NCBI GenBank assembly: GCA_018660265.1
Contig: JABJKS010000094.1
Location: forward strand, 1 to 64,000
Direction: 5' to 3'
Length of the DNA: 64,000 nt
DNA from: Rhodospirillaceae bacterium
Lineage (GTDB): Bacteria > Pseudomonadota > Alphaproteobacteria > GCA-2731375
Shown here one piece after another: positions 52,910 to 61,112 of this stretch. The stretch's first letter is position 1, and every line of letters starts with the position of its first letter. A program made the position numbers and the translations under genes. The notes beneath the pieces are model-generated. The model was given only the letters and a program-made list of their open reading frames with translations, made no database searches and had not been told where the DNA came from.

Positions 52910-53412
52910 GCGGACAACCCATCGTATCCTCGGCCCATTTGGTCTCGGAACAGGCTGCGGAATTAAGTGAGTTTGAATTCGGTCTGAATATGGCGGTGAA
53001 TGCCTATCACCGCTGGATCGTCCGTTGCATGGCGGCGGCGGGGCAGGATGGCCTGGGCGCACTGGATGTCTTGGTCCTGCATCTGGTCAGCCATCGGGAG
53101 CGGGAAAAGCGCCTGTCGGATCTGTCTTTCCTGCTGAATATCGAGGACAGCCACGTCGTGAACTATGCCCTGAAAAAACTGGCCAAGCTGGATTTGGTTG
53201 TCGGCCATCGCCGGGGCAAGGAGACATTCTATGCCACGACAGAGGCCGGGCAGACGGCTTGTCAGCGCTATAGAGAGATCCGTGAAGATTGCCTGATTGC
53301 CAGCCATGCCGCCTTGGGCCAAGATAACCAGGAAATTGGCGAAGCAGCGCGTCTGCTGCGTGTCCTCTCCGGTCTGTACGATCAGGCCGCGCGGGCAGCC
53401 GCCTCCCTATAG
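52906..53412 (+). CDS. MarR-like winged-helix transcriptional regulator
   Basis: The 168-residue protein has a helical N-terminus (FEFGLNMAVNAYHRWIVRCMAAAG), a winged helix-turn-helix (LGALDVLVLHLVSHREREKRLSDLSFLLNIEDSHVVNYALKKLAKLDLV), the wing VGHRRGKETFYATTEAG and a C-terminal dimer helix. It matches the group of MarR-like proteins commonly found beside oxoprolinase or hydantoinase genes. Its overlap with the oxoprolinase gene suggests that it senses the substrate of that pathway. No operator was identified. Confidence 0.85.
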   Translation: MSGQPIVSSAHLVSEQAAELSEFEFGLNMAVNAYHRWIVRCMAAAGQDGLGALDVLVLHLVSHREREKRLSDLSFLLNIEDSHVVNYALKKLAKLDLVVGHRRGKETFYATTEAGQTACQRYREIREDCLIASHAALGQDNQEIGEAARLLRVLSGLYDQAARAAASL

Positions 53413-53443
53413 TCCTAACCGGCCACGCCGCGAAAGCATAGAA

Positions 53444-54319
53444 TTGCAGAACCTCGCGCCTATCCTGCTGGCCTTAACGTCGGCGATGTTGTTTGCGGTC
53501 TCTATCCAGGTGCTGCATAGGGGCTTGCGTTCGACGGATTCTGAAACCGGATCCGTGGTGCAAATTGGTGCCACGGTCGCCTGTTATTGGCTGTTGGCAC
53601 CTTGGTTGGTGGAAAGCTGGTATTGGCTGACCCCCGCCGCCTTGATTTTTGCCGCCATCGGTTTGTTCAAGCCGTTCCTCTCGGCCAATGCATCTTTGTT
53701 GAGCGTGCATTATTTGGGACCTACGCCGACCTCGACGCTGGCAGCCACCTCGCCATTATTTGGTGCCGCATTCGGGGTTTTAATCTTGGGCGAGCAACTG
53801 ACCCTGCCGATCGTCGTGGGAACAATTGCCATTGTTGGCGGCTGCATCCTGTTGGCCCAAAAGGGCCGTGGCGGCGCGCGCGCCTCATGGCCCATGTGGG
53901 CGTTATTGCTGCCCTTGGCCGCGGCCTTCATTCGGACTGCTGGCGATGCCATGACAAAATTTGCCATGCTGGATCTGCCCAGCCCCTATTTTGCCGGACT
54001 GGTCAGTTTTTCTGTTTCATTGATTGTGGCATTGGGTTTCTTTTGCGCCCGGCGTCGTACTTTGCCGAAAATAGGCCGGGCCCACGGTTCGGGCTGGTTC
54101 GCCTTGGCCGGCGTGATCAACGGCATCTCGGTCTATAGCCTGAATACCGCCCTGCAATTGGGCGACGTTATCGTGGTCATACCGCTCGTCTCTGCCTCGC
54201 CATTTCTGACCATGTTGTTGAGCGTCTTTTTGATACGCCAGGAGACTATTACCCGCAACAGCCTGCTGGCCGCCTTGATCGTGGTGCCCGGCTGCATCCT
54301 GATCGCCGTGGGCAGATAA
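53444..54319 (+). CDS. DMT superfamily permease (EamA domains)
   Basis: The 291-residue protein has about ten membrane helices in two EamA repeats, with GPTPTSTLAATSPLFGAAFGVLILGE closing the first and ISVYSLNTALQLGDVIVVIPLVSASPF in the second. A longer open frame reaches back into the regulator gene; I take the TTG at 53444 (reading MQNLAPILLALTSAM), which removes a basic, non-membrane stretch. The start is uncertain. Position after the oxoprolinase and its regulator suggests transport of the lactam or its product. Confidence 0.82.
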   Translation: MQNLAPILLALTSAMLFAVSIQVLHRGLRSTDSETGSVVQIGATVACYWLLAPWLVESWYWLTPAALIFAAIGLFKPFLSANASLLSVHYLGPTPTSTLAATSPLFGAAFGVLILGEQLTLPIVVGTIAIVGGCILLAQKGRGGARASWPMWALLLPLAAAFIRTAGDAMTKFAMLDLPSPYFAGLVSFSVSLIVALGFFCARRRTLPKIGRAHGSGWFALAGVINGISVYSLNTALQLGDVIVVIPLVSASPFLTMLLSVFLIRQETITRNSLLAALIVVPGCILIAVGR

Positions 54320-54330
54320 GGGCCGATAGA

Positions 54331-55263
54331 TTGAGCGCCCTGTCCTTCTGCCTCACCTTCATGGCCCGGCATGCCACGAAGTTTCTGGCTATTGGGGTGC
54401 TGACCGGCCTGTTGTTACCTCCCCTTGCAGACTTCATGCGGCCGGCCCTGGCACCGGCTATATTTATCAATCTGGTTTTGGCCCTGATCCGCCTGGATTT
54501 TGGCGATGTTACCAGCTATCTGCGCCGCCCGACATTGTTGCTGCTGTTCACCGGTTTCGCACTTTTCGTCTCTCCGGTCGCCATGGCCGGAATTGTCTGG
54601 GCCCTGGGCCTGCCGCCGGGTCTTGCCGCCGGGTTGGTGCTTATGGCGGCATCTGCGCCCATCACCTCGGCCACCACGTTTGCCTTGATCCTTGGTCTGG
54701 ATGCGGCCTTTGCCATGGCGGTCGTGGTGCTCAACCATATTCTGCTGCCGTTCACCTTGCCGGTGATGGCGCTGTATCTGTTGGGGTTGGATTTGCAGAT
54801 CAGTTTGCCTGAATTCATGGGCCGTCTGGGCGCCATGATCGGTGGTGCGTTCATCATCGCCATTGTCACCAAGCGCTGGCTGATGACGCCGGCGTCCCAG
54901 GCCCGCCATGCCAGCCACATGGACGGCCTGATGGTGCTGGGCCTGGGCGTGATCGCCATCGCCATTATGGCCGGGGTGACGGATTTTTTCTTTGCCCGCC
55001 CCGCCTATGTCCTGTTGACCATTGCCGCCGCCTTCATCGCCAATGCGGGATTGCAGGCCATTGGCGCGCTGGTGTTCCTGCCCGCCGGGCGCAAGATCGC
55101 CTTCACAGCCGGGCATATGGCGGGCAATTGCAATATGGCGTTGATCCTAGCGGTGCTCGCGGACCGGGCGGAGATGGAGGTGGTGATTTTTTTCGCCCTG
55201 GCGCAGCTGCCCATGTATATGCTGCCCGTCGTCGCTAACAAGATTTATCGCCGCTTCCTTTAG
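54331..55263 (+). CDS. Bile acid:sodium symporter-like (SBF/BASS) membrane transporter
   Basis: The 310-residue protein has about nine to ten membrane helices with motifs of the BASS fold: GLVLMAASAPITSATTFALILGLDAAFAMAVVV in the middle and TAGHMAGNCNMALILAVLAD near the C-terminus, at the crossover helices. It likely moves an organic anion with Na+. The start is a TTG at 54331, twelve bases after the EamA stop, with a purine-rich AAGGG upstream. It ends the oxoprolinase locus. Confidence 0.8.
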   Translation: MSALSFCLTFMARHATKFLAIGVLTGLLLPPLADFMRPALAPAIFINLVLALIRLDFGDVTSYLRRPTLLLLFTGFALFVSPVAMAGIVWALGLPPGLAAGLVLMAASAPITSATTFALILGLDAAFAMAVVVLNHILLPFTLPVMALYLLGLDLQISLPEFMGRLGAMIGGAFIIAIVTKRWLMTPASQARHASHMDGLMVLGLGVIAIAIMAGVTDFFFARPAYVLLTIAAAFIANAGLQAIGALVFLPAGRKIAFTAGHMAGNCNMALILAVLADRAEMEVVIFFALAQLPMYMLPVVANKIYRRFL

Positions 55264-55312
55264 GTCTATCCAAAATTCATAGGGAAAGACCTAATTCTTT
55301 GCGCTCACGCTT

Positions 55313-55328
55313 GTGCGCAATTGCGCAC
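55313..55328. repeat. 16-bp perfect palindrome in an intergenic GC-rich hairpin cluster
   Basis: GTGCGCAATTGCGCAC is perfectly self-complementary, and the flanks add GCGCTCA (55301-55307) against TGAGCGC about 40 bases later. It lies between the BASS transporter and the SDR genes, about 50 bases after a stop. It could be a terminator without a T-run, an operator or a dispersed repeat; I see no second copy in the window. Confidence 0.6.
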
Positions 55329-55450
55329 CGCTTCGCGAGAGCGGCGCATGAGCGCCGGGCCGCCGTCGCGACCGTTGCTGGCAATGTGGCTTGAAAAAAT
55401 GCCATGTCGGTGTGGTTTCCTGACAGGATGAAATGATCTAGGATCGACGA

Positions 55451-56146
55451 ATGCAAAACGTCATGATCACAGGCGCCTCCCGCGGCATTGGACTGGAATT
55501 TGTTCGCCAGTACGACGCTGATGGCTGGCGCATCTTCGCCTGCTGCCGCACACCTGGGCAAGCAGACGAACTCAACGACATCGCCGCCTCCTCCAATGGC
55601 CGTGTTACCGTTCATCAACTGGATGTGGACCAGGATGCCTCCGTCGCCGCCTTAAAGGCGGAACTGGGCGATGTGCCCCTGGATGTGCTGTTGAACAACG
55701 CCGGCATCATGGGCCAGCGCAACGCCGCCCGGGGCGGCATCGACTATGATGCCTGGGGCGAGGCCATGGTGACCAACGTCATGGGGCCGATGCGCATGGT
55801 CGAAGCGTTCGCCGACAATGTCGCGGCCTCCAGCCAGAAAAAACTGATCACCATATCCTCCCGCATGGGCTCGATAGGGGAGACCAAGGCGGATAATTCC
55901 ATCGTCTATCGGTCATCAAAGGCCGCCGTGAACATGGTCATGAAGATCGTCGCCAATGATCTGGGCAGCCAGGGCGTGATTGCCACATCCTTCCACCCCG
56001 GCTGGGTCCGCACGGATATGGGTGGCTCCGCCGCCGATATCTCGGCAGAGGAAAGCGCGGGCGGTATACGCCACGTCATCGCGGGCCTAAGTGCCGCCGA
56101 CAACGGCGGCTTCCGCAATTACGACGGAGAGATTATTCAGTGGTAG
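55451..56146 (+). CDS. Short-chain dehydrogenase/reductase (C-factor-like)
   Basis: The 231-residue protein has TGASRGIGLEFVRQ, LNNAGIMGQ, ITISSRMGSIGE (catalytic Ser) and IVYRSSKAAVNMV (catalytic Tyr and Lys). The FHPGWVRTDMGG stretch is typical of the C-factor/sniffer-like group. Cofactor choice and substrate are unknown. No strong ribosome site stands before the ATG. In contrast to the SDR at 20203, the catalytic triad is intact. Confidence 0.88.
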   Translation: MQNVMITGASRGIGLEFVRQYDADGWRIFACCRTPGQADELNDIAASSNGRVTVHQLDVDQDASVAALKAELGDVPLDVLLNNAGIMGQRNAARGGIDYDAWGEAMVTNVMGPMRMVEAFADNVAASSQKKLITISSRMGSIGETKADNSIVYRSSKAAVNMVMKIVANDLGSQGVIATSFHPGWVRTDMGGSAADISAEESAGGIRHVIAGLSAADNGGFRNYDGEIIQW

Positions 56147-56241
56147 GGGAGATTACATGATTTCTCTTGCAATTTAAAATTACATAATGTAGTATTTTTA
56201 TAGCGATAAAGTGCCGCGCCAGACCGGCATCATGTCGGAAA

Positions 56242-56267
56242 AAGCGCCAATTCCAGGCGCTTTTTTT
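56242..56267 (+). terminator. Intrinsic terminator, left member of a terminator-like repeat pair
   Basis: AAGCGCC, loop AATTCCA and GGCGCTT are followed by T residues. The 95 bases before it hold a possible promoter (TTGCAA and TAGTAT 17 apart) and a small hairpin, so it may end a short RNA or the SDR transcript. It resembles the element at 59015-59049, including the trailing GTGCCTGAAATCCCA. Confidence 0.85.
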
Positions 56268-56305
56268 GTGCCTGAAATCCCACCATAAGATCTGATTTTC
56301 GAACA

Positions 56306-56339
56306 GGGCCCTGGCGGTTATCCGCCGCGGGCCCTTTTT
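56306..56339 (+). terminator. Second intrinsic terminator before the phage-like gene
   Basis: GGGCCC pairs with GGGCCC (self-complementary) around an inner stem GGCGG-TTAT-CCGCC, followed by five T residues. It stands 39 bases after the previous terminator and about 85 bases before the start of the 572-residue gene, so that gene is insulated from upstream transcription. Confidence 0.85.
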
Positions 56340-56423
56340 CGTTCCGGTACTGCGCCACTGCGCCACTAGGCGGGGGACATCGGCGCGCCCATCCAAACAA
56401 ACTTAGCGAAGGACAAACAACAA

Positions 56424-58142
56424 ATGATCGACATATTTGCCAACGGCAAGCCGAACCAGGATGTGGTGTGGGAAGATGATCCCTTTGCGATTGACTACTT
56501 GATGCAATCAGACAACGACTTTGAAATGGTCGGCAGGGATGATGTCTATGACCCGTTTGCCGGGCCCGAGGCGCGACGTCGGAAGAAGACCCGCGCGCCA
56601 CGCCTATTTGCGCATCTGGACGCCAGTGATGTTCCCATAGAGCATGAAACTGATCGCATGTCCCTTGGCATCAACTACGGCACCTCCCGCCGGGTCACGA
56701 ACACCTATAATATTGCCGACAAGCTTGAACGTAAACGTATCGCCGGTGAAGTCGGCAACGCCCTGGCCTGGTCCAAGACGGCAACGCCCGAACAACTGAA
56801 GGCGCAAATGGCGGCGGTGGCCAAGGCCCAGCAATACAACGTCGCCCACAATGAAAAGGTCTTCATGAAGGCTTACCCACGATTTGAAGACGATCCCGAA
56901 ACCGCCCTGGCAAACCACGTCGGCGAAGGCCTGACACCATGGGAAGACACCGTGTTCTTCAAAGGTACACCGGAGGAACGGCAGGCGGTCATCGATGATC
57001 TGGGCGCCAGGATACAACCCTGGCAGACTTATGAACTGACACAGGAAGATTATAACGACGCGGAAGCGAACCAGAACAATACTCTCGCCATTGAACCCGA
57101 CGACAATAACAAAACCGGGTATGACGATCTTGCGCCAGCGGCTGGTGCCACGTCTCATATTGCACGAAAGCGGGGTGAAGAGGCGAATGCCGCCGATGGT
57201 GACTATCCATGGCAGGCCGCTTCCATCACGGCGGAAGCTGACGGTTGGGAAGATGCCCAGGTGCAACCTATCGAAACACAGCTGAAGCAACAGGCGAAGT
57301 CGGGCAAATCCGCTTCCGACATGGCAGCGGACCTAAGGCCACCTTCGGCCTACAAGACGGATCTGGAGATCAAGCAGGAGAAGTACGAGGACGAAACGCC
57401 TTGGTGGAAGTATGTCGGTGATAGGCTGAAGGCTGGTACCTTGCCGTTAATTGCAGGAGTCGATGCTTTCGAAATGATATCATCTGTGAGGCTGCTGGAT
57501 GACTACGACGCTATCAAGAAAGGAACATTCACCCGGCAGAAAACCACCTCTGGCAGTGGCCCACTGAGCGCCAGACAAATGCGTCTGGCGAAATTCCTTC
57601 GTGCCAAAGAGGGCGATGGTGTACAGGATCAAATGTATAAGGAGGAGGAAGAGGAGCTTGCAAAGTCTGTCGAAAGTGGTTGGAACTTGACCAATAAGGC
57701 AAAGTCCATTCCAAGTTCACCAATCGCAAGAGGCGCGTTGGGCGCATGGGAAATAGGCGATATTGGCGAGTTCTGGCAATACTTCGAGCAGGACCCTATG
57801 GCCGTCATCGGTCATTATGGCGTTGAAGAAATTCCCTCTGCAACATTGTCGAGAATTACAGGCGCTGCTGGCAGTGCAATTGCCGGCTCAATCGGCGCAG
57901 TAGCTGGTCGGAACATTGGCCTGGGCCTGTCCGAGTATGCCTCGGCGGCTTGGACCGAAATGCAACGACGCGGCGCAATGATGAATGATCCAGCTTCTGT
58001 GAGGCGGGTTTTGAAGCAGCACGGCCAAGAGATTAGGATCAATGCGTTAAAACGCGCAATGGGCGAAATTTTCAAATCGGAGGCAACAAAGGCAGTGAAG
58101 CCCAACGGCCAGAAATATATGAAGACCGCCCCGAAGCCATAG
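56424..58142 (+). CDS. Phage-like protein of 572 residues, unknown function
   Basis: The product is hydrophilic and acidic in its first 330 residues (DDPFAIDYLMQSDNDFEM, DPFAGPEARRRKKTR, many Asp, Glu and Gln). A helical, charged middle follows, and near the end a glycine/alanine-rich, weakly membrane-like segment (ITGAAGSAIAGSIGAVAGRN). The style recalls internal virion or DNA-ejection proteins of podophages and the broken protein at the left edge of the window, but I recognise no family. The ATG at 56424 follows AAGGACAAACAACAA. Two terminators lie before it and an AT-rich stretch after it. The C-terminal basic tail ends KTAPKP. Confidence 0.7.
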   Translation: MIDIFANGKPNQDVVWEDDPFAIDYLMQSDNDFEMVGRDDVYDPFAGPEARRRKKTRAPRLFAHLDASDVPIEHETDRMSLGINYGTSRRVTNTYNIADKLERKRIAGEVGNALAWSKTATPEQLKAQMAAVAKAQQYNVAHNEKVFMKAYPRFEDDPETALANHVGEGLTPWEDTVFFKGTPEERQAVIDDLGARIQPWQTYELTQEDYNDAEANQNNTLAIEPDDNNKTGYDDLAPAAGATSHIARKRGEEANAADGDYPWQAASITAEADGWEDAQVQPIETQLKQQAKSGKSASDMAADLRPPSAYKTDLEIKQEKYEDETPWWKYVGDRLKAGTLPLIAGVDAFEMISSVRLLDDYDAIKKGTFTRQKTTSGSGPLSARQMRLAKFLRAKEGDGVQDQMYKEEEEELAKSVESGWNLTNKAKSIPSSPIARGALGAWEIGDIGEFWQYFEQDPMAVIGHYGVEEIPSATLSRITGAAGSAIAGSIGAVAGRNIGLGLSEYASAAWTEMQRRGAMMNDPASVRRVLKQHGQEIRINALKRAMGEIFKSEATKAVKPNGQKYMKTAPKP

Positions 58143-58270
58143 CGCTCTAGTTTAATCAACGTTTTATGTTCACATTTTGCCGGTGTTTGGCCCTATTTGC
58201 CGTATGGGCCAAATGCCGGAATTGTGATGAGAAACATGTTAGCGTCGCAATTTATTCAAAAAGGAATACT

Positions 58271-58423
58271 ATGAAACGCTTTAATAAAAACAACTACGTC
58301 AATGCGAGTAAAATAAAAAGTGAGAAAATTGCACAGGCTAAAATAAATGAACAGAATAGGCGATATTTCTTTGGCGCAAACCAAACTAAACGATCCAGTA
58401 TTTTTTCAAGAAATATTGCCTGA
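58271..58423 (+). CDS. Small basic AT-rich ORF, unknown
   Basis: This 50-codon frame starts at an ATG with AAGGA six bases upstream and reads MKRFNKNNYVNASKIKSEK, a basic, Asn- and Lys-rich peptide. Codon choice is AT-rich, unlike the neighbours, which fits phage or other foreign DNA. A longer frame from 58166 has no ribosome site. No family is recognised; it may be a small DNA-binding or antirepressor-type protein or a chance frame. Confidence 0.4.
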   Translation: MKRFNKNNYVNASKIKSEKIAQAKINEQNRRYFFGANQTKRSSIFSRNIA

Positions 58424-59014
58424 ATATATGAAAGTATGTGTCCCATTTTCAATCTTACATCAGCGTATCATCAGTTCTTGATGTTTTCTCAAGGTTGAAT
58501 CATTCTATTTATCGAGGCAATAAATTTTTATATGCCCGTTATAGTATATGACTAAAATCAATTAGATCGAGTCTTTCTTCTTGGATACACAGATGGATGG
58601 GTTAGATTCTTGATTGTGACTAAGCCTGTTCCAGCGCCTTCATAATCTTGCTGACGGTTGAACAATGCAACCGTGCCGCATGGGCGTTCGGGCTCATGTT
58701 GTATACGGGCAGGCTATCCACTCAAACCTATGGCCCCCTCAGGCATTGTTTTTCTAAAACCGGAGTGTGGCAAATGGTTAAGGGGAAAATTGAGTCAGAA
58801 AGCGCCCCTGGTTCCCATTTCTAGCTTGCAAAATTTGACATAATGCATTAAGGTTTTTGCATCGTTACTTGTAAGGGAGAGGCGATTGAAGACGACGCCA
58901 CCTGACCATTTACAATAACCCAAAACTCGATCTCGTGGTCGAGAGGTGGGGTCGGTTCCACTGGTAAAGATGAGAATCGCAGTGACCACGCCCCACTGGA
59001 AAATTTAGAAAAAG
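58424..59014. other. AT-rich intergenic stretch without supported genes
   Basis: About 590 bases without a credible intact gene. The first 200 bases are markedly AT-rich (many AAT, TTT and TAT runs); the rest is mixed. It contains the possible helix-turn-helix fragment and a TTGACA at about 58837 without a good -10. It is probably decayed phage DNA. Confidence 0.6.
58620..58718 (-). pseudogene. Possible helix-turn-helix fragment
   Basis: Between two stops on the minus strand lies a short frame reading VYNMSPNAHAARLHCSTVSK and ending IMKALEQA. The AARLHCSTVSKIMKAL part has the spacing of a helix-turn-helix, as at the end of recombinases or small regulators. There is no plausible start; it looks like the last piece of a decayed gene. 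Very weak evidence. Confidence 0.25.
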
Positions 59015-59049
59015 CCCCGTGACGCCGGCTGGCGCGCGGGGTTTTTTTT
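59015..59049 (+). terminator. Intrinsic terminator, right member of a terminator-like repeat pair
   Basis: CCCCG and CGGGG enclose CGCC-GGCT-GGCG, followed by eight T residues. The flanks GAAAAAGCCCC before it and GTGTCTGGAATCCCA after it resemble the flanks of the terminator at 56242. It closes the AT-rich phage-like stretch, about 60 bases before the cupin gene. Confidence 0.9.
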
Positions 59050-59110
59050 GTGTCTGGAATCCCAAATTCATGGCACCCTGGGGATCAGAGTTATTTGGGT
59101 GGGGTGCGAA

Positions 59111-59659
59111 ATGCTACGACAGGTTCGCCGGATTGTGACCGGCCACGATGAAACGGGAAAATCCATTATTCTCAGCGATGGGCCATCGCCCCATGTTCTG
59201 GAGAACCCGGAACAGGAACAGCGCGGCTTGACGGATTTGTGGCGTACCACGGCCACGCCGGCCAGTAACGCAGGCAACGCCGATGCCGCCGATACCCAGG
59301 TCACTTTGGCACCGCCCGCCAAGGGCAGCGTTTTTCGTTATTTCCAGATCAGGCCCGCGGCCTGGGATGCGGATATCACGGCGGAAGAACGGGCCCGACG
59401 GGATGCCGCGAACTTTGAAAAAATGGGCGCCACCGGGGCCCACGACAGCGCCTCGGCCCAGCCGGGCATGCACAAGACGGACACGGCGGACTACATTATA
59501 CTGTTGTCAGGCCAGGTTACCTTGATCCTGGATGATGGCGAGGTTGCGATGCAGCCTATGGACGTGGTCATCCAACGGGGTACAAATCATGCCTGGGTGA
59601 ACAAAGGGGACGAGCCTGCTATTCTCGCAGGCATATTGATAGACGCCGATAATATTTGA
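59111..59659 (+). CDS. Cupin-domain protein
   Basis: The 182-residue protein has a C-terminal single cupin: HKTDTADYIILLSGQVTLILDDGEVAMQPMDVVIQRGTNHAWVNKG contains the His, Asp/Glu and late His of cupin motifs 1 and 2. The first 110 residues are less structured and include FRYFQIRPAAWDADITAEERARRD. Members act as metal-dependent oxygenases, isomerases or binding proteins; here the function is unknown. I chose the ATG at 59111 because the frame upstream lies within or just after the terminator. An MFS permease follows after about 80 bases. Confidence 0.82.
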   Translation: MLRQVRRIVTGHDETGKSIILSDGPSPHVLENPEQEQRGLTDLWRTTATPASNAGNADAADTQVTLAPPAKGSVFRYFQIRPAAWDADITAEERARRDAANFEKMGATGAHDSASAQPGMHKTDTADYIILLSGQVTLILDDGEVAMQPMDVVIQRGTNHAWVNKGDEPAILAGILIDADNI

Positions 59660-59738
59660 TGGCCCTGGATCTGATGGCCTTGGGCCTGATGGATCTGGGT
59701 CTGATTGGGGATAAACTCTGACACGACAAATATGGATC

Positions 59739-60914
59739 ATGCTGATCTGCGGCGTGCTGATCATGCTGGCCAGCAATGGGCTGCGCCTGACCTTTGGTGT
59801 TTTCCTGCGCCCCATCTCTATGGACCTCGAAGTTGGCCGCCAGGTGTTTGGTCTGGTCATCGCCGTACAAACCTTGCTTTACGGCGTTGCCCAGCCAATC
59901 TTCGGCATGTTCGCCGACCGCTATGGTGCGGTGAAGGTCATAATCGTAGGCGCAGTATTTTATAGCCTGGGCCTGTGGCTGTTGAGCTTGGCCACCTCTG
60001 CTTTCGACCTTTACCTCTCACTCGGTGTTCTGGTCGGTCTTGGCCTGGCGGGTGCCAGCCAGGTGATCGTCCTTGGGGCCTTGGGCAAGATGGTCTCGAA
60101 TGAACGGCGCGGTGTGGTCTTTGGCACCGTGATCGCGGCGGGATCGGTGGGGATGTTTTTCTTCATCCCCGGTATCCAGGCCCTGTTGGACATGTTCGGC
60201 TGGCGGGAAACTTTGGTTCTCATGGCGTTGTTCGTCGCCTTGATCCCCTTTGTCTCTTCCGGTTTGCGGGTAAAGGCGGCGGGGCTGGGTGTCGGTGCCG
60301 CGCAGTCGTTGCGGGAGGCGGTCCGCGAAGCCAGGGGTCATTCGGGCTATGTCCTGCTGGCCCTGGGATTTTTCGTCTGCGGCTTTCACGTCACCTTCAT
60401 TGCTACACATTTTCCGACCTATCTGGCGGATAACGACGTCTCGGTCACTGCAGCGGCCTATGCCATGGGAACAATCGGATTGTTCAACGTGATCGGCGCC
60501 TATGCGTTTGGCGCAGCCGGCGATAGGTTTCGCAAAAAGAACGTCCTGACCCTGATCTATGCCAGCCGCGCGGTTTTGATGACGATTATTTTGCTGGTCC
60601 CGATCAACGATACCACGGCGATCATATTCGGTGCGGCCCTGGGCCTGTTCTGGCTTGCGACCGTGCCCTTAACCTCCGGCATCGTGGCGCAGGTTTTCGG
60701 CACCCGGCATTTCTCCATGCTGTTCGGTGTGGTCTTTATGAGCCATCAGATCGGCGGTTTCTCGGGCGCCTGGTTGGGCGGCCTGATCTTTGATGCCACC
60801 GGTTCCTATGACCTGATGTGGGCGATCTCCGCCGGTCTTGGCCTGGCCGCCGCCATCCTCCATTGGCCCATCAGCGACCAACCGCTGGAGCGGTTAAGCG
60901 ATCAGACAACATAA
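59739..60914 (+). CDS. Major facilitator superfamily transporter
   Basis: The 391-residue protein has twelve membrane helices with the MFS loop motif in GMFADRYGAVKVIIVG (after TM2) and GAAGDRFRKKNVLTL in the second half. The pattern resembles monocarboxylate or oxalate/formate-type antiporters, but the substrate cannot be told. The ATG at 59739 is the first in a good context; the frame is open slightly further upstream. It directly follows the cupin gene and ends at the metH 3' relic. Confidence 0.85.
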   Translation: MLICGVLIMLASNGLRLTFGVFLRPISMDLEVGRQVFGLVIAVQTLLYGVAQPIFGMFADRYGAVKVIIVGAVFYSLGLWLLSLATSAFDLYLSLGVLVGLGLAGASQVIVLGALGKMVSNERRGVVFGTVIAAGSVGMFFFIPGIQALLDMFGWRETLVLMALFVALIPFVSSGLRVKAAGLGVGAAQSLREAVREARGHSGYVLLALGFFVCGFHVTFIATHFPTYLADNDVSVTAAAYAMGTIGLFNVIGAYAFGAAGDRFRKKNVLTLIYASRAVLMTIILLVPINDTTAIIFGAALGLFWLATVPLTSGIVAQVFGTRHFSMLFGVVFMSHQIGGFSGAWLGGLIFDATGSYDLMWAISAGLGLAAAILHWPISDQPLERLSDQTT

Positions 60915-60983
60915 TCAGACGCTGAAATATTTCGCCTGGGGATGATGCACGATAATGGCTGATGTGGACTGTTCTGGGTGCAG
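60915..60983 (-). pseudogene. Relic of a metH 3' end (second copy)
   Basis: On the minus strand these bases read LHPEQSTSAIIVHHPQAKYFSV and stop, exactly the last residues of the metH product ending at 62481. About 60 of 69 bases match, and the differences fall at synonymous positions, so both copies were under protein-level selection before one was stranded. There is no upstream coding: the frame breaks beyond the leucine. The BenE gene lies between the two copies. Confidence 0.88.
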
Positions 60984-61112
60984 TAACTTGATGTCTGCTT
61001 TTGAGAAAAAAGTCAGACCTGTTCTGTATCCTGTCGAAATGGAGGCCTCTGGAAAAGGCCAGGAGGCTTTGGCATACTTGCACGAGCCAATTGACTAGGA
61101 TACCGGCAATCA

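Noticed and set aside
53297-53443. N-terminal extension of the EamA permease frame
   Set aside because: These codons overlap the regulator gene in another phase and give a basic, cysteine-rich, non-membrane stretch unlike any EamA start.
61045-61067. Hairpin GCCTCTGG/CCAGGAGGC in the BenE leader as a terminator or riboswitch
   Set aside because: Only three T residues follow, one base is bulged, and no known riboswitch core is present; left as a plain hairpin.
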